From positions 5,270,001-5,334,000 of the forward strand of contig NZ_PDBX01000001.1 in the NCBI RefSeq assembly GCF_002564105.1: a stretch of DNA of 64,000 nt. Reading direction: 5' to 3'. Positions 45,044-53,793 of this stretch are shown one piece after another. Position 1 is the stretch's first letter, and each line of letters starts with the position of its first letter. A model generated the notes under the pieces. The model was not told the DNA's origin and ran no database searches. It saw only the letters and a program-made list of their open reading frames with translations. The DNA is from Collimonas sp. PA-H2 (GTDB lineage: Bacteria > Pseudomonadota > Gammaproteobacteria > Burkholderiales > Burkholderiaceae_D). The position numbers and the translations under genes are program-made.

Positions 45044-45322
45044 TCAGGCTGGAGTCAGGGAACCCATGCCATGCGGCGTCTTGATGCTGGTGCAAGTACC
45101 GGTAGGGACGTTTTTCCAGGCATTGCCTTGATAGTCGACCTTGGCGGTGCCGGCGCAGGTGGTGCCCTCGCCTGCCTTGCAGTCATTCTTGCCGGCGGCT
45201 GACACGCCGTAGCATTTTTCCACGGCCGGTTTGGCCGGTGTAGCGTGGTCTTGCGCCATGGCGACGCCGGAAGTCAGGGCTGCCAGGGTAAAAGCGGCGG
45301 TAACGAGATTACGTGCATTCAT
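45044..45322 (-). CDS. bufA: bufferin precursor peptide (DUF2282)
   Basis: 92 residues: a cleavable signal ([23 protein letters not shown]), then a Cys-bearing core with '[25 protein letters not shown]' and a late 'PTGTC', giving four Cys for modification by the DUF692 enzyme. GGAG precedes the ATG at 45322; the open frame upstream belongs to the leader. Bufferins are exported, modified peptides that bind copper in the periplasm. Transcription likely starts from the SigF-type promoter about 85 bases upstream. Confidence 0.92.
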   Translation of the reverse strand: MNARNLVTAAFTLAALTSGVAMAQDHATPAKPAVEKCYGVSAAGKNDCKAGEGTTCAGTAKVDYQGNAWKNVPTGTCTSIKTPHGMGSLTPA

Positions 45323-45403
45323 GATGTCTGCTCCAGAAAAGGTTAGGTAAAAGAACCGATCGATTGCACTGGAAACTGTGTTGTGCAAGCGATCTGACAG
45401 GTA

Positions 45404-45430
45404 ATTCGCCAGGACCGAGCATCCGGTTAC
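45404..45430 (-). promoter_or_regulatory. SigF-type promoter for bufA operon
   Basis: On the minus strand GTAACC, exactly 16 bases, then CGAA, matching the Caulobacter SigF consensus GTAACC-N16-CGAA. It lies about 80 bases upstream of the bufA start. Confidence 0.8.
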
Positions 45431-45473
45431 AGCGGCAAGCAAAATAATTGAAAAAATATTTTTTGCGGCAGCT

Positions 45474-45500
45474 GTAACCGAAGGCACGGCTGCGGCGAAT
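45474..45500 (+). promoter_or_regulatory. SigF-type promoter for the first DUF1109 gene
   Basis: GTAACC, exactly 16 bases, then CGAA on the plus strand, about 45 bases before the DUF1109 start. Back to back with the bufA promoter, 43 bases between the two -35 boxes. Confidence 0.8.
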
Positions 45501-45543
45501 AACTATCCATGCGCGCCTGCGCAAGCGTGTCTGGAGAAACACC

Positions 45544-46185
45544 ATGAATACCCCTGAACTAGTCGCCATGCTGGCGACCGGCGTGCAACCCGCCGATCCC
45601 CATGTACTGGCCAAGCGCTTCGGCGTCGCCCTGATAATGGGATTGCTGGGCGCGACCGCCCTGCTGCTGGCGATTTACGGCGTCCGCAGCGACATGCCGC
45701 AAATGCTGGTGACGCCGCTGTTCTGGCTGAAAGCGGCATTTCCGCTGGCAGTGCTGCTGGCAGCACTGCTGATCGCCAGCCGGCTGGCGCGCCCTGGCAT
45801 GGACAGCAAGCTCGGCTGGCTGATGCTGGCGCTGCCTTTGCTGGCGGTCTGGAGCGCTGCCGCCGGCTTCCTCCTGGCGACGCCGCCGGCGCTGCGGCTG
45901 GGTCTGGTGCTCGGCAGCACCTGGCGCATCTGCACCTTGAACATCGTGATCTTGTCTGCGCCAACCTTCTGCGCTGTGTTCTGGGCCATGCGCGGCCTGG
46001 CGCCGACCCGGCTGCGGCTGGCCGGCGCCGGCGCCGGCTTGCTGGCGGGAGCGCAGGCGGTGCTGGTCTACACCGTATACTGCATCGAAATGGCGCCGCC
46101 GTTCTGGGGCGTGTGGTATGCGCTCGGCATGCTGATCCCGACGCTGGCAGGGGCCCTGCTCGGTCCGCGCTGGCTGCGCTGGTGA
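45544..46185 (+). CDS. DUF1109 (NrsF-like) membrane anti-sigma factor, SigF-controlled copy
   Basis: 213 residues, six hydrophobic segments, typical 'VTPLFWLKAAFPLAV', '[18 protein letters not shown]', '[28 protein letters not shown]'. Cys130 and Cys180 lie in extracytoplasmic loops, at the same positions as the Cys pair reported to sense stress in Caulobacter NrsF. GGAG precedes the ATG. It is separated from the sigma gene by 139 bases and has its own SigF-type promoter, which would make it a feedback inhibitor. Confidence 0.88.
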   Translation: MNTPELVAMLATGVQPADPHVLAKRFGVALIMGLLGATALLLAIYGVRSDMPQMLVTPLFWLKAAFPLAVLLAALLIASRLARPGMDSKLGWLMLALPLLAVWSAAAGFLLATPPALRLGLVLGSTWRICTLNIVILSAPTFCAVFWAMRGLAPTRLRLAGAGAGLLAGAQAVLVYTVYCIEMAPPFWGVWYALGMLIPTLAGALLGPRWLRW

Positions 46186-46324
46186 ACGCCGCTACCGCGG
46201 TTTCTCTTGTCACAAAGGAAGAAAGCGGCGACGATGAGCAACCCTCCAATCTTGCCCGTCGGCGCGGCGGGCGGCAAACAAGCTGCCCTCCGACTGAATT
46301 AAGGTTCGTTTTAATCAAGATGCC

Positions 46325-46897
46325 ATGAAGCGAATAAGCGAAACAGAAGCCATACAGCCGATAGAAGAACGCCTGAAAATGTTGCTGCTTGCGGGGATGG
46401 ATGGCGACGCAGCGGCATACCGCAGCTTCCTGGATGAACTGAGCGGGCGTTTGCGTGCGTTCCTGAGAAAGCGTCTATACCATCTGCAGGATGATGTTGA
46501 GGACGTGGTGCAGGAAACCCTGCTGGCGGTGCATAACGGCCGCCACACCTTCCGTGCCGACCAGCCCCTGACAGCCTGGGTCTACGCGATTGCCCGCTAC
46601 AAGCTGAGTGATTTCCTGCGCGCGCGGTCACGCCACGAGGCTTTGAACGAGCCGCTCGACGATTATCTGGAGATTTTTACCGGCAGCGACGAACAGCCCG
46701 CAGCGGCCAAGCGCGATATCGGCAAATTGCTCGAATTGTTGCCGGATCGTCAGCGCCTGCCGATCGTGCACGTAAAACTGGAAGGCTTGTCAGTGGCGGA
46801 AACGGCACAGCTCACCGGCCTGTCAGAGTCCGCAGTTAAAATAGGCGTGCACCGCGGCCTGAAGGCATTGGCGGCGAAAATCAGAGGTTTGGCATGA
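46325..46897 (+). CDS. sigF: SigF-like ECF RNA polymerase sigma factor
   Basis: 190 residues. Region 2 '[46 protein letters not shown]' and region 4 '[31 protein letters not shown]' without C-terminal extension. It overlaps the following DUF1109 gene in ATGA, the usual sigma/anti-sigma coupling. Caulobacter SigF with NrsF controls DUF692/DUF2063/DoxX genes, as present here. No GTAACC-N16-CGAA match was found directly upstream, so it is not obviously autoregulated. The ribosome site is weak. Confidence 0.92.
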   Translation: MKRISETEAIQPIEERLKMLLLAGMDGDAAAYRSFLDELSGRLRAFLRKRLYHLQDDVEDVVQETLLAVHNGRHTFRADQPLTAWVYAIARYKLSDFLRARSRHEALNEPLDDYLEIFTGSDEQPAAAKRDIGKLLELLPDRQRLPIVHVKLEGLSVAETAQLTGLSESAVKIGVHRGLKALAAKIRGLA

Positions 46898-47535
46898 AAA
46901 CAGACGACTTTGTTTCCTTATTGGCGGCCGGCGTAGCGCCGGTGGACCGTCACGCATCGGCCAAGGGCTTCGGCCGCGCACTGCTGCTGGGCGGCTTGGG
47001 CGCTGTCATCCTGATCGTGCTGTTTTACGGAGTACGGCCGGATATCCACGCCATGCTCGGCACTCCCCTGTTCTGGCTCAAACTGGCATTCCCGCTTCTG
47101 TTGGGCGCTGCCGCCCTGCTGCTGGCTTCACGCCTGGCGCGTCCCGGCCTGGCCGCGGGCAATGCCTGGCCAGCCTTGGCATTGCCGCTGCTGCTGGTGT
47201 GGAGCGCATCCGCATTGATCCTCTGGTCGGCGCCACAGGAACTGCGTGCCTCCTTGCTCATGGGCGCGACCTGGCGCAGTTGTCCGTTCAATATTGCGCT
47301 GCTGTCGGCGCCCTCGCTGATTGCAGTATTCTGGGCCATGCGCGGGCTGGCGCCGACGCGCTTGCGCTTGGCTGGTGCGGCCGCCGGTCTCCTGTCCGGT
47401 GCAATTGCCACCGCCGCCTACTGCCTGCACTGTCCGGAAATGGGCGTGCCGTTCTGGGGTGTCTGGTATGTGCTGGGCATGCTGATCCCGACCTTGGTCG
47501 GAGCACTTTGCGGGCCGCGTTTGCTGCGCTGGTAG
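46894..47535 (+). CDS. nrsF: DUF1109 (NrsF-like) membrane anti-sigma factor, sigma-coupled copy
   Basis: 213 residues, the same length as the paralogue at 45544 and aligning without gaps; six hydrophobic segments. Cys130 ('TWRSCPFNI') and Cys180 ('YCLHCPEMG') are kept and Cys177 is extra. Translational overlap with the sigma gene makes this the primary anti-sigma factor; stress acting on the Cys pair would release SigF. Confidence 0.9.
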   Translation: MKTDDFVSLLAAGVAPVDRHASAKGFGRALLLGGLGAVILIVLFYGVRPDIHAMLGTPLFWLKLAFPLLLGAAALLLASRLARPGLAAGNAWPALALPLLLVWSASALILWSAPQELRASLLMGATWRSCPFNIALLSAPSLIAVFWAMRGLAPTRLRLAGAAAGLLSGAIATAAYCLHCPEMGVPFWGVWYVLGMLIPTLVGALCGPRLLRW

Positions 47536-47557
47536 CAGCACTGCAATCGGATGCCCG

Positions 47558-48559
47558 CTAGCGCACTTTGATCACAACTTTCCCTTTCGTGCGTCCGGTT
47601 TCGACATAGTCCAGCGCCTGTCTGGTTTCCTCGAACGGGAAGACGCGGTCGACCACCGGCCGGATATGGCCGGCTTCAATCAAGCTGGTGATCTCGCCCA
47701 ATTGCTGGCCGTTAGCAGTCATGAAGTGGAAGGAATAGCTGGCGCCGCTGCGCCTGGCCGCTTTCCGGATGCCGTAACTGAGCAGCCCCATCACCAGGCG
47801 GACAAAACCGTTCATGCCACGCAGCTTGGCGAAATCGGGATCGGGCGGGCCGGCGATGCCGATCAGCTTGCCGCCCGGCTTGAGCACGCTCAGGGATTTT
47901 TTCTGGATGTCGCCGCCCTGCGTGTCGAGCACCAGATCGTAGTCTTTCAGCTTGGTCGAGAAATCGTCCTTCTTGTAATCGATGACGATGTCGGCGCCCA
48001 GGGTCTTCAGCATGTCAGCATTGGCCGCGCTGGCGGTGGTGGCGACCGTGGCGCCGATATGCCTGGCCAGTTGAATCGCAATCGTGCCGACACCGCCCGA
48101 ACCGGCGTGTATCAGCACTTTCTGGCCCTTCTTCAGCTTGCCTTTTTCGACCAGTGTCTGCCATGCGGTCAGCGCCACCAGCGGCATCGACGAGGCGTCC
48201 TCCATCGTCAGGTTGACCGGCTTGAGGGCCAGCGAATCTTCTTTAATCGCGATGAATTCGGCAAACGTGCCAATGCGGTCGTCGTCCGGCCGCGCGTAGA
48301 CCTCATCGCCTACCTTGAAACGGCGCACGCTGGCACCGACGCGCACCACCACGCCGGCCAGGTCGTTACCCAGAATCAACGGCATTTTATATGGCAACAG
48401 CAGCTTGAATTCGCCATCCCTGATTTTATTGTCCAGCGGATTGACGCCGGCAGCGTGAATCTGCACCAGGACGTCATCCTCGCGCACTGCCGGTTCGGGC
48501 AAGTCGCCCGACGTCAGCACGTCCGATTTGCCGTAGCGCTTGATGAAGTAAGCTTTCAT
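47558..48559 (-). CDS. zinc-type alcohol dehydrogenase-like / quinone oxidoreductase (MDR family)
   Basis: 333 residues: GroES-like N-terminus ('HAAGVNPLDNKIRDGEF', 'GNDLAGVVVRVG'), the NADPH Rossmann motif 'VLIHAGSGGVGTIAIQLARHIGATV', and 'GKVVIKVR' at the end. The zinc-binding Cys set is missing, as in quinone reductases (QOR/ZADH). GGGAG precedes the ATG. Last of a TetR-SDR-MDR run. Confidence 0.92.
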   Translation of the reverse strand: MKAYFIKRYGKSDVLTSGDLPEPAVREDDVLVQIHAAGVNPLDNKIRDGEFKLLLPYKMPLILGNDLAGVVVRVGASVRRFKVGDEVYARPDDDRIGTFAEFIAIKEDSLALKPVNLTMEDASSMPLVALTAWQTLVEKGKLKKGQKVLIHAGSGGVGTIAIQLARHIGATVATTASAANADMLKTLGADIVIDYKKDDFSTKLKDYDLVLDTQGGDIQKKSLSVLKPGGKLIGIAGPPDPDFAKLRGMNGFVRLVMGLLSYGIRKAARRSGASYSFHFMTANGQQLGEITSLIEAGHIRPVVDRVFPFEETRQALDYVETGRTKGKVVIKVR

Positions 48560-48584
48560 GTATTGCTCCCGTTTCTATCGTAAA

Positions 48585-49439
48585 TTATTGTGACAAGGCC
48601 GTGGCGCGTTTGCGCAGCGCTGGCTGGGAGTCAAGTCTCAAGTCCTTGCGCACGCCGGCTTCGACCAGCGCGGCTGGCGCGAAGCGGCGCAGGAAGCGCA
48701 GGCGGCCGGCCAGTGCGCCTGAGGTGTAGCGCACTTTCGGCGTCGCCGCCAGCGCCACCTGCACCACCGTCTCGGCCACCACGCCCGGACCATCCGCGCC
48801 TTCCAGCGCTTCCTTCACGCGCAGATCCAGTCCCGCGCGCAGGTCGCGATACTCGTCGAGCGCTTCATCGGGCTGCAACTGGTTGGCGTCGAACGCCGAC
48901 TTGATGTAGGCCGGCTCGACCAGAGAAACACGAATCCCCTGGGTGCGCAGCTCTTGGTCCAGCGATTCCGAATAGCCTTCCATCGCATGCTTGGTGGCGG
49001 AGTACAGTGCCATGTACGGCATCGGCACAAAACCCAATACCGAACTGATGTTGACAATACGCCCGCTGCCGCGCTGCCGCATGTGGGGCACGACGGCGCG
49101 GATCATGCGGACGGCGCCGAAGAAGTTGGTATCGAAGATCGCCTGCGCCTGCCGGATCGAGCTCTCTTCGGCCGCGGCGGGCGCGACGCCAAAGCCGGCG
49201 TTGTTGACCAGCAGATCGATGCGCCCTTCAAGCCGCAGCACTTGGTTGACGGCGGCGGCGACCGATTCGTCGCTGGTCACATCCAGCGTCAGCATCTCAA
49301 ACGTGCGCTTGCCGCTTTGCCCCTGCGCGCCACTGCGGCTGCTGCCATACACCTTGTAACCTGCCCTGACGAGTTGCTCGGCAGTGACTTCGCCGATGCC
49401 CGATGACGCTCCGGTCACGATTGCTATCTTGCGGTTCAT
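48585..49439 (-). CDS. SDR-family oxidoreductase
   Basis: 284 residues: TGASSGIGEVTA at 9-20, NNAGFGV, Ser in 'NISSVLGF', and 'YSATKHAMEGYSESLDQEL' with the catalytic Tyr-Lys. GGGGA precedes the ATG. 25 bases upstream of the quinone oxidoreductase gene, forming a two-gene unit behind an operator palindrome. Substrate unknown. Confidence 0.92.
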   Translation of the reverse strand: MNRKIAIVTGASSGIGEVTAEQLVRAGYKVYGSSRSGAQGQSGKRTFEMLTLDVTSDESVAAAVNQVLRLEGRIDLLVNNAGFGVAPAAAEESSIRQAQAIFDTNFFGAVRMIRAVVPHMRQRGSGRIVNISSVLGFVPMPYMALYSATKHAMEGYSESLDQELRTQGIRVSLVEPAYIKSAFDANQLQPDEALDEYRDLRAGLDLRVKEALEGADGPGVVAETVVQVALAATPKVRYTSGALAGRLRFLRRFAPAALVEAGVRKDLRLDSQPALRKRATALSQ

Positions 49440-49466
49440 TGTGCTTCCCCTTTATGTTCCCATTTA

Positions 49467-49484
49467 ATATGATGATAATCATAT
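49467..49484. promoter_or_regulatory. palindromic operator upstream of SDR gene
   Basis: Perfect dyad ATATGAT-gata-ATCATAT about 28 bases upstream of the SDR start. It shares ATATGATGA-NN-ATCATRT with the site over the tetR start. Confidence 0.7.
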
Positions 49485-49525
49485 TTATAATCAAAAAAAC
49501 CCGGCGCATGGCTGCCAAGCCAGCC

Positions 49526-50146
49526 TTATTTGCCAACCCCTGAAAAATGCTTGAGCGCCGCTTCCCGCAACGCCTCGGACAGCCTGGAATCATCGACCGC
49601 GCGCGCCATCACCATGGCGCCGACCATCGAACTGACCATGAACATGGCCTGCTCGTGCGCACCGGGCGTTCCCCAGTCGAGCAACTGGCGCGCCACCACA
49701 TCGATCATCTCCTTGATACGGCGCGTAGCCGCATGCCGCACCTCCGGCGCTTGGCGGTGCATCTCGGAGCCAAGCGCGGCCACCGGGCAGCCATTCTCAA
49801 CGTCTTCCAGGTGCTGCTGTGACAAATAGGCGCGCATCAGCTCCTGCAAGGATTGCCCCGGCGCCGCAGCGGCGGCGATGTTGGCCGACAAGCCGACCGC
49901 TTCGGCGCCGGCGCGGTCGGCCGCTTCGGCCAACAAGGTCTCGCGCGAGGCGAAGTGCGCGTAGAAGCCGCCGTGCGTGAGCCCGGCTTCCTTCATGATA
50001 TCCGCCACTCCGGTGCCGGCATAACCGCTGCGCCGGATCGCGCGTGCGGCCACCTCGACGATGCGCTCGTGCGTCGCTTCCTTGCGGCTCTGGGTGGCGC
50101 GCTTGACGCCAGTCTGGGTTGATTTCGTGAACATGATGGTCATCAT
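49526..50146 (-). CDS. TetR-family transcriptional regulator
   Basis: 206 residues. HTH 'IVEVAARAIRRSGYAGTGVADIMKEAGLTHGGFYAHFASRETLLAEA' is a TetR type with 'THGGFYAHF'. The C-terminal half fits the NemR/AcrR-like ligand domain. The first ATG codons lie inside an operator palindrome; the ATG at 50134 (residue 5) is an equally likely start. Upstream of and co-oriented with the SDR and MDR genes it probably represses. Confidence 0.92.
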   Translation of the reverse strand: MMTIMFTKSTQTGVKRATQSRKEATHERIVEVAARAIRRSGYAGTGVADIMKEAGLTHGGFYAHFASRETLLAEAADRAGAEAVGLSANIAAAAAPGQSLQELMRAYLSQQHLEDVENGCPVAALGSEMHRQAPEVRHAATRRIKEMIDVVARQLLDWGTPGAHEQAMFMVSSMVGAMVMARAVDDSRLSEALREAALKHFSGVGK

Positions 50147-50148
50147 AT
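50131..50148. promoter_or_regulatory. operator overlapping the tetR start
   Basis: On the minus strand ATATGATGACCATCATGT, a near match to the dyad upstream of the SDR gene. It covers the first codons, consistent with autorepression by the TetR protein. Confidence 0.6.
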
Positions 50149-50330
50149 ACCGTTTTCAAAAAGTGTGCACGACTGCGCGCGAGTTTGATTGTTTGGCGGC
50201 CTATCCGCTATAAAAACCGCTAGGTCTGGCGATAACTGAGCTGGGCTGTCATCTGCAAATCAGCTTGACATCAGAAATCTACTAGCGTAAAAAGCTAATC
50301 ATTAATTCATATATATGACTAGAGGATTGA

Positions 50331-51065
50331 ATGAATTACGCAATCTCCCATGATCACCGCCTTCCCTTGTATCAACGCCTGCGCGATGAACTTGCCGCAC
50401 GAATCGCCGATCAGCACTGGCGTCCGGGGGAAGCGATTCCTACCGAGAGCGAACTGGTAAAGCAGTTCGAGGCGTCGATTGGCACCGTACGCAAAGCCAT
50501 CGACATGCTGGTGGCTGATGGGTTGCTGGAGCGCTTTCAAGGTAAAGGCACATTCGTGCGGCGCGCCCGTTTCGATTCCTCGTTATTCCGCTTTTTCCGC
50601 TTTCAGAATGAGGCTGGTGAGCGGCGTATTCCAGAGGGACGCATCCTGCGCCGTGAAGTCATGCCGGCTCCCACAGCGGTCGCGGCAGCTTTGCGGTTAG
50701 CGCCCGATACGGAAGTCATTCATTTCTCGCGATTGCGCCTACTCGATCAGAAGCCGTTGCTTGCGGAGTCGATCTGGCTGCCAAAGGAAAAATTCGCCGC
50801 CTTGCTGGAAATCGACACAGCGGAATTCGGTGATTTACTGTATCCGCTGTACGAAGAGCGCTGCGGCCAGGTAATCGCTTCAGCCGAAGAAACGCTTGTC
50901 GCCGAGGCGGTAAACGACTTGTATGCCCGCTTGCTGCAACTGCAGCCCGGCGCACCGGTAATCGTGGTGGAACGCCTGGCGCTGGGCTATGACCGCCAGC
51001 CGCTTGAGTGGCGTCGTTCGCGCGGACCGGCCGATCACTTCCGCTATCACGTGGAAATCCGCTGA
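50331..51065 (+). CDS. GntR-family regulator with UTRA domain (HutC type)
   Basis: 244 residues. Winged HTH 'LRDELAARIADQHWRPGEAIPTESELVKQFEASIGTVRKAIDMLVADGLLERFQGKGTFV', then a UTRA ligand domain ('VIHFSRLRLLDQKPLLAESIWLP'). It lies just upstream of an MFS transporter and an amidohydrolase on the same strand and probably controls their uptake/degradation pathway. Confidence 0.93.
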   Translation: MNYAISHDHRLPLYQRLRDELAARIADQHWRPGEAIPTESELVKQFEASIGTVRKAIDMLVADGLLERFQGKGTFVRRARFDSSLFRFFRFQNEAGERRIPEGRILRREVMPAPTAVAAALRLAPDTEVIHFSRLRLLDQKPLLAESIWLPKEKFAALLEIDTAEFGDLLYPLYEERCGQVIASAEETLVAEAVNDLYARLLQLQPGAPVIVVERLALGYDRQPLEWRRSRGPADHFRYHVEIR

Positions 51066-51155
51066 GGGCGGTCAACACCTGCTTAACATATTCAATCGCT
51101 AACAAGGCGGGGGTCAACGTAACCCCCGCCAATCGACATATATAGGAGATAGGCA

Positions 51156-52445
51156 ATGTTTCATTGGTATCGGGAAATCACTCCAACTGAGCGCAAGACC
51201 TTCTGGGGCTGCTTTAGCGGCTGGGCGCTGGATGCGCTTGACGTGCAAATGTTCAGTCTAGCCATTCCGGCGCTGATCGCCGCCTTCAGTCTCAACAAGG
51301 CTGAAGCCGGCCTGATCAGCGGCGTTACCCTGGTGGCGTCGGCCTTGGGCGGATGGGTCATGGGAGCGGCGTCCGACCGCATCGGCCGGGTGCGCGCGCT
51401 GCAACTGACCATCGTCTGGTTCTCGTTGTTTACGCTGCTGTCAGCGTTTGCCCAGAGTTTCAATCAATTGCTGGTGCTGAAAGCACTGCAAGGCTTCGGC
51501 TTCGGCGGCGAATGGGCCGCCGGTGCGGTGCTGATGGCGGAGATGATACGTCCGGAGCACCGCGGCAAGGCGATGGGCATGGTGCAAAGCGCCTGGGCCG
51601 TGGGCTGGGCCGGATCCGTATTGCTATATTCGACCCTGTTCCTGCTGCTGTCGCCTGATATGGCCTGGCGGGTGATGTTCGGCATCGGCATCCTGCCGGC
51701 CTTCCTGATCATCTACATCCGGCGCAACATTCCAGAACCGGCGACTTTCGTTATGGCACAAAAGAAGAACAAGAAGGACAAGGCCAGTTATAGTGAACTG
51801 TTTGCCATCTTCAAGCCCGACATGCTGCGCATGACGCTGATCGGCGCTTTGATCGGCGTGGGAGCACACGGTGGCTACTATGCGCTGATGACCTGGCTGC
51901 CGACCTTCCTCAAAACCGAGCGTCACCTGTCTGTACTCGGCACCAGTGGCTATCTGGCGGTGATTATTGTCGCTTTCTGGTGCGGCTGCATGGTCAGCGC
52001 CTATCTGCTTGACCGCATTGGCCGTCGGCTCAACCTGATCCTGTTTTCGGGGTGCTGCGTGATCACCGTGCTCGCCTACGTATTTTTACCGCTCGGCAAT
52101 ACCGCGATGCTATTCCTCGGCTTTCCCTTAGGCTTTTTTGCTGCGGGCATTCCGGCAAGCTTGGGCGCCTTGTTCAACGAACTGTATCCGAGCGGTGTGC
52201 GCGGCACCGGCGTGGGTTTCTGCTACAACTTCGGCCGTATTGTATCGGCCGGCTTTCCAATACTGGTTGGGCACATGAGCAGCAAGATGTCGCTCGGAAC
52301 TGCCATTGGCATCGATGCGGCGCTCGCTTACTCGCTGGTGGTGCTGGCAGTGCTGGCCTTACCGGAGACACGTGGTAAAAATCTGAACGAAGACCCGTGT
52401 GTCACAGAAAATCTGGCCGGGGCAGATGCCAAGGCAAGCGCTTGA
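51156..52445 (+). CDS. MFS transporter, organic-acid:H+ symporter type
   Basis: 429 residues, 12 hydrophobic segments: 'FSGWALDALDVQMFSLAIPALIAAF', 'MGAASDRIGRVRALQ', 'GFGFGGEWAAGAVLMAEMI', features of the sialate/lactate or aromatic-acid symporter branches. GGAG lies 8 bases before the ATG. Flanking genes suggest it imports the substrate of the amidohydrolase. Confidence 0.9.
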   Translation: MFHWYREITPTERKTFWGCFSGWALDALDVQMFSLAIPALIAAFSLNKAEAGLISGVTLVASALGGWVMGAASDRIGRVRALQLTIVWFSLFTLLSAFAQSFNQLLVLKALQGFGFGGEWAAGAVLMAEMIRPEHRGKAMGMVQSAWAVGWAGSVLLYSTLFLLLSPDMAWRVMFGIGILPAFLIIYIRRNIPEPATFVMAQKKNKKDKASYSELFAIFKPDMLRMTLIGALIGVGAHGGYYALMTWLPTFLKTERHLSVLGTSGYLAVIIVAFWCGCMVSAYLLDRIGRRLNLILFSGCCVITVLAYVFLPLGNTAMLFLGFPLGFFAAGIPASLGALFNELYPSGVRGTGVGFCYNFGRIVSAGFPILVGHMSSKMSLGTAIGIDAALAYSLVVLAVLALPETRGKNLNEDPCVTENLAGADAKASA

Positions 52446-52533
52446 AGCGTCATGCATCCGCCTGACATCAGAACGCAAGCCGGCCGCATGGCAGGCTACC
52501 GATAGCAACAGAAAATGGAACGAGACATCCAAG

Positions 52534-53439
52534 ATGAACCGACGCGAATTCAATGCCGGCCTGATCGGCTCGGCTTTAGCGGCCGTACTACCTGGCTGCA
52601 CATCTATTGCAAAGCAAGACAAGGAAGGGAAATTAGCTGCTGTGGACACTCATGCCCATATTTTTAAACGAGGACTGAAACTGGCGAATGTGCGGCGCTA
52701 TGCTCCCGACTACGACGCGCCTTTGGAAACTTATCTTGCCATGCTTGACCAGCACGAGATTGCACGCGGAGTGCTGGTGCAACCTAGTTTTCTGGGTACG
52801 GACAATAGCTTCATGCTGGCGGCCCTGCGCCAGTCCCCCGCTCGTCTGCGCGGCATCGCTGTCGTCGATCCAGCTATCTCCCCCCCTGAATTAGACGCTC
52901 TTAACGCGGCCGGCGTAGCGGGTGTGCGGCTAAACCTGGTTGGTACGCCGTTGCCGGATTTTTCTAGCCGTGTGTGGACAGATTTTCTCAAACAGCTTGC
53001 TCGTCTGGGTTGGCAAGTGGAGGTACATCGCGAAGCCCGCGACCTGCCGCTGGTCCTGCCACCGCTGCTGCGTTCCGGCGTCAATGTAGTGGTCGACCAT
53101 TTCGGCCGGCCAGACCCGGCATTGGGCGTCAACGATCCTGGCTTCCGCTACCTGCTGGATAGCGCGGCCAGCCGGCGCATATGGGTCAAGCTGTCTGCCG
53201 CCTATCGCAATGGCGGCAACGGCGCCGGTGAGCAGACCGCACTGGCCGCGATTCCGCTACTGCGCAATACCTTTGGGATGGAGCGTCTGATGTGGGGTAG
53301 CGACTGGCCGCATACGCAATTCGAAAAGAACGCCGATTATGATCACGCCCGAACGTTGCTTGATAGTTGGCTTCCTGATGCAGAAGAGCGTCGCATCGTG
53401 CTGATCGATACGCCGTCTGATCTGTTCCGCTTTCTTTAA
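52534..53439 (+). CDS. exported amidohydrolase-family lactonase/dicarboxylate hydrolase-like
   Basis: 301 residues. Signal with twin Arg and lipobox (MNRREFNAGLIGSALAAVLPGC), then a TIM-barrel amidohydrolase: 'DTHAHIF' first His pair, 'VEVHREARDL', 'VVDHFGRPD' and 'LMWGSDWPHTQFEK'. This fits the COG3618 group with 2-pyrone-4,6-dicarboxylate lactonase. An export signal is unusual for it. The ATG at 52534 starts the signal; the open frame upstream overlaps the MFS gene. Confidence 0.87.
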   Translation: MNRREFNAGLIGSALAAVLPGCTSIAKQDKEGKLAAVDTHAHIFKRGLKLANVRRYAPDYDAPLETYLAMLDQHEIARGVLVQPSFLGTDNSFMLAALRQSPARLRGIAVVDPAISPPELDALNAAGVAGVRLNLVGTPLPDFSSRVWTDFLKQLARLGWQVEVHREARDLPLVLPPLLRSGVNVVVDHFGRPDPALGVNDPGFRYLLDSAASRRIWVKLSAAYRNGGNGAGEQTALAAIPLLRNTFGMERLMWGSDWPHTQFEKNADYDHARTLLDSWLPDAEERRIVLIDTPSDLFRFL

Positions 53440-53793
53440 CCGATATGCGGCCTGCAGGCGAGCCGGGTCAATTCGATGAAACACTGATGACGCTCATTTC
53501 GCCCTGCTCGCCGAACTCAGTGGAGCCAGCCTTCAACTCACAATGGGCAATAAGTGCAAGAATGATAAAAATGGATATTTCCGACTAAAACCGCGAAATG
53601 TCAATTAGCGGTTTCCCCACCGTCGTTGAATTCCTCCCGCCAATCCACAATCCGTAAGCCGGATATTTGAACTATCCCCTCCCCTGAGTGCTTCTTGGCT
53701 ACAGAGTCAGAAAGCCATTCCATTTTAATTCCTGCCAACTATACTGGTGTGTTGAAAGCGCCGATCAATCTAACCAGCATTGAGGTGATGACC
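53440..53793. other. intergenic stretch between amidohydrolase and RutE-like genes
   Basis: No gene recognised; about 350 bases of mixed composition. A -10-like TATACT lies near 53740 and probably belongs to the promoter of the reductase gene. Confidence 0.35.

Noticed and set aside
45544..47535. Two DUF1109 copies as an assembly duplication
   Set aside because: They differ throughout at DNA and protein level and have different neighbours, so they are true paralogues.
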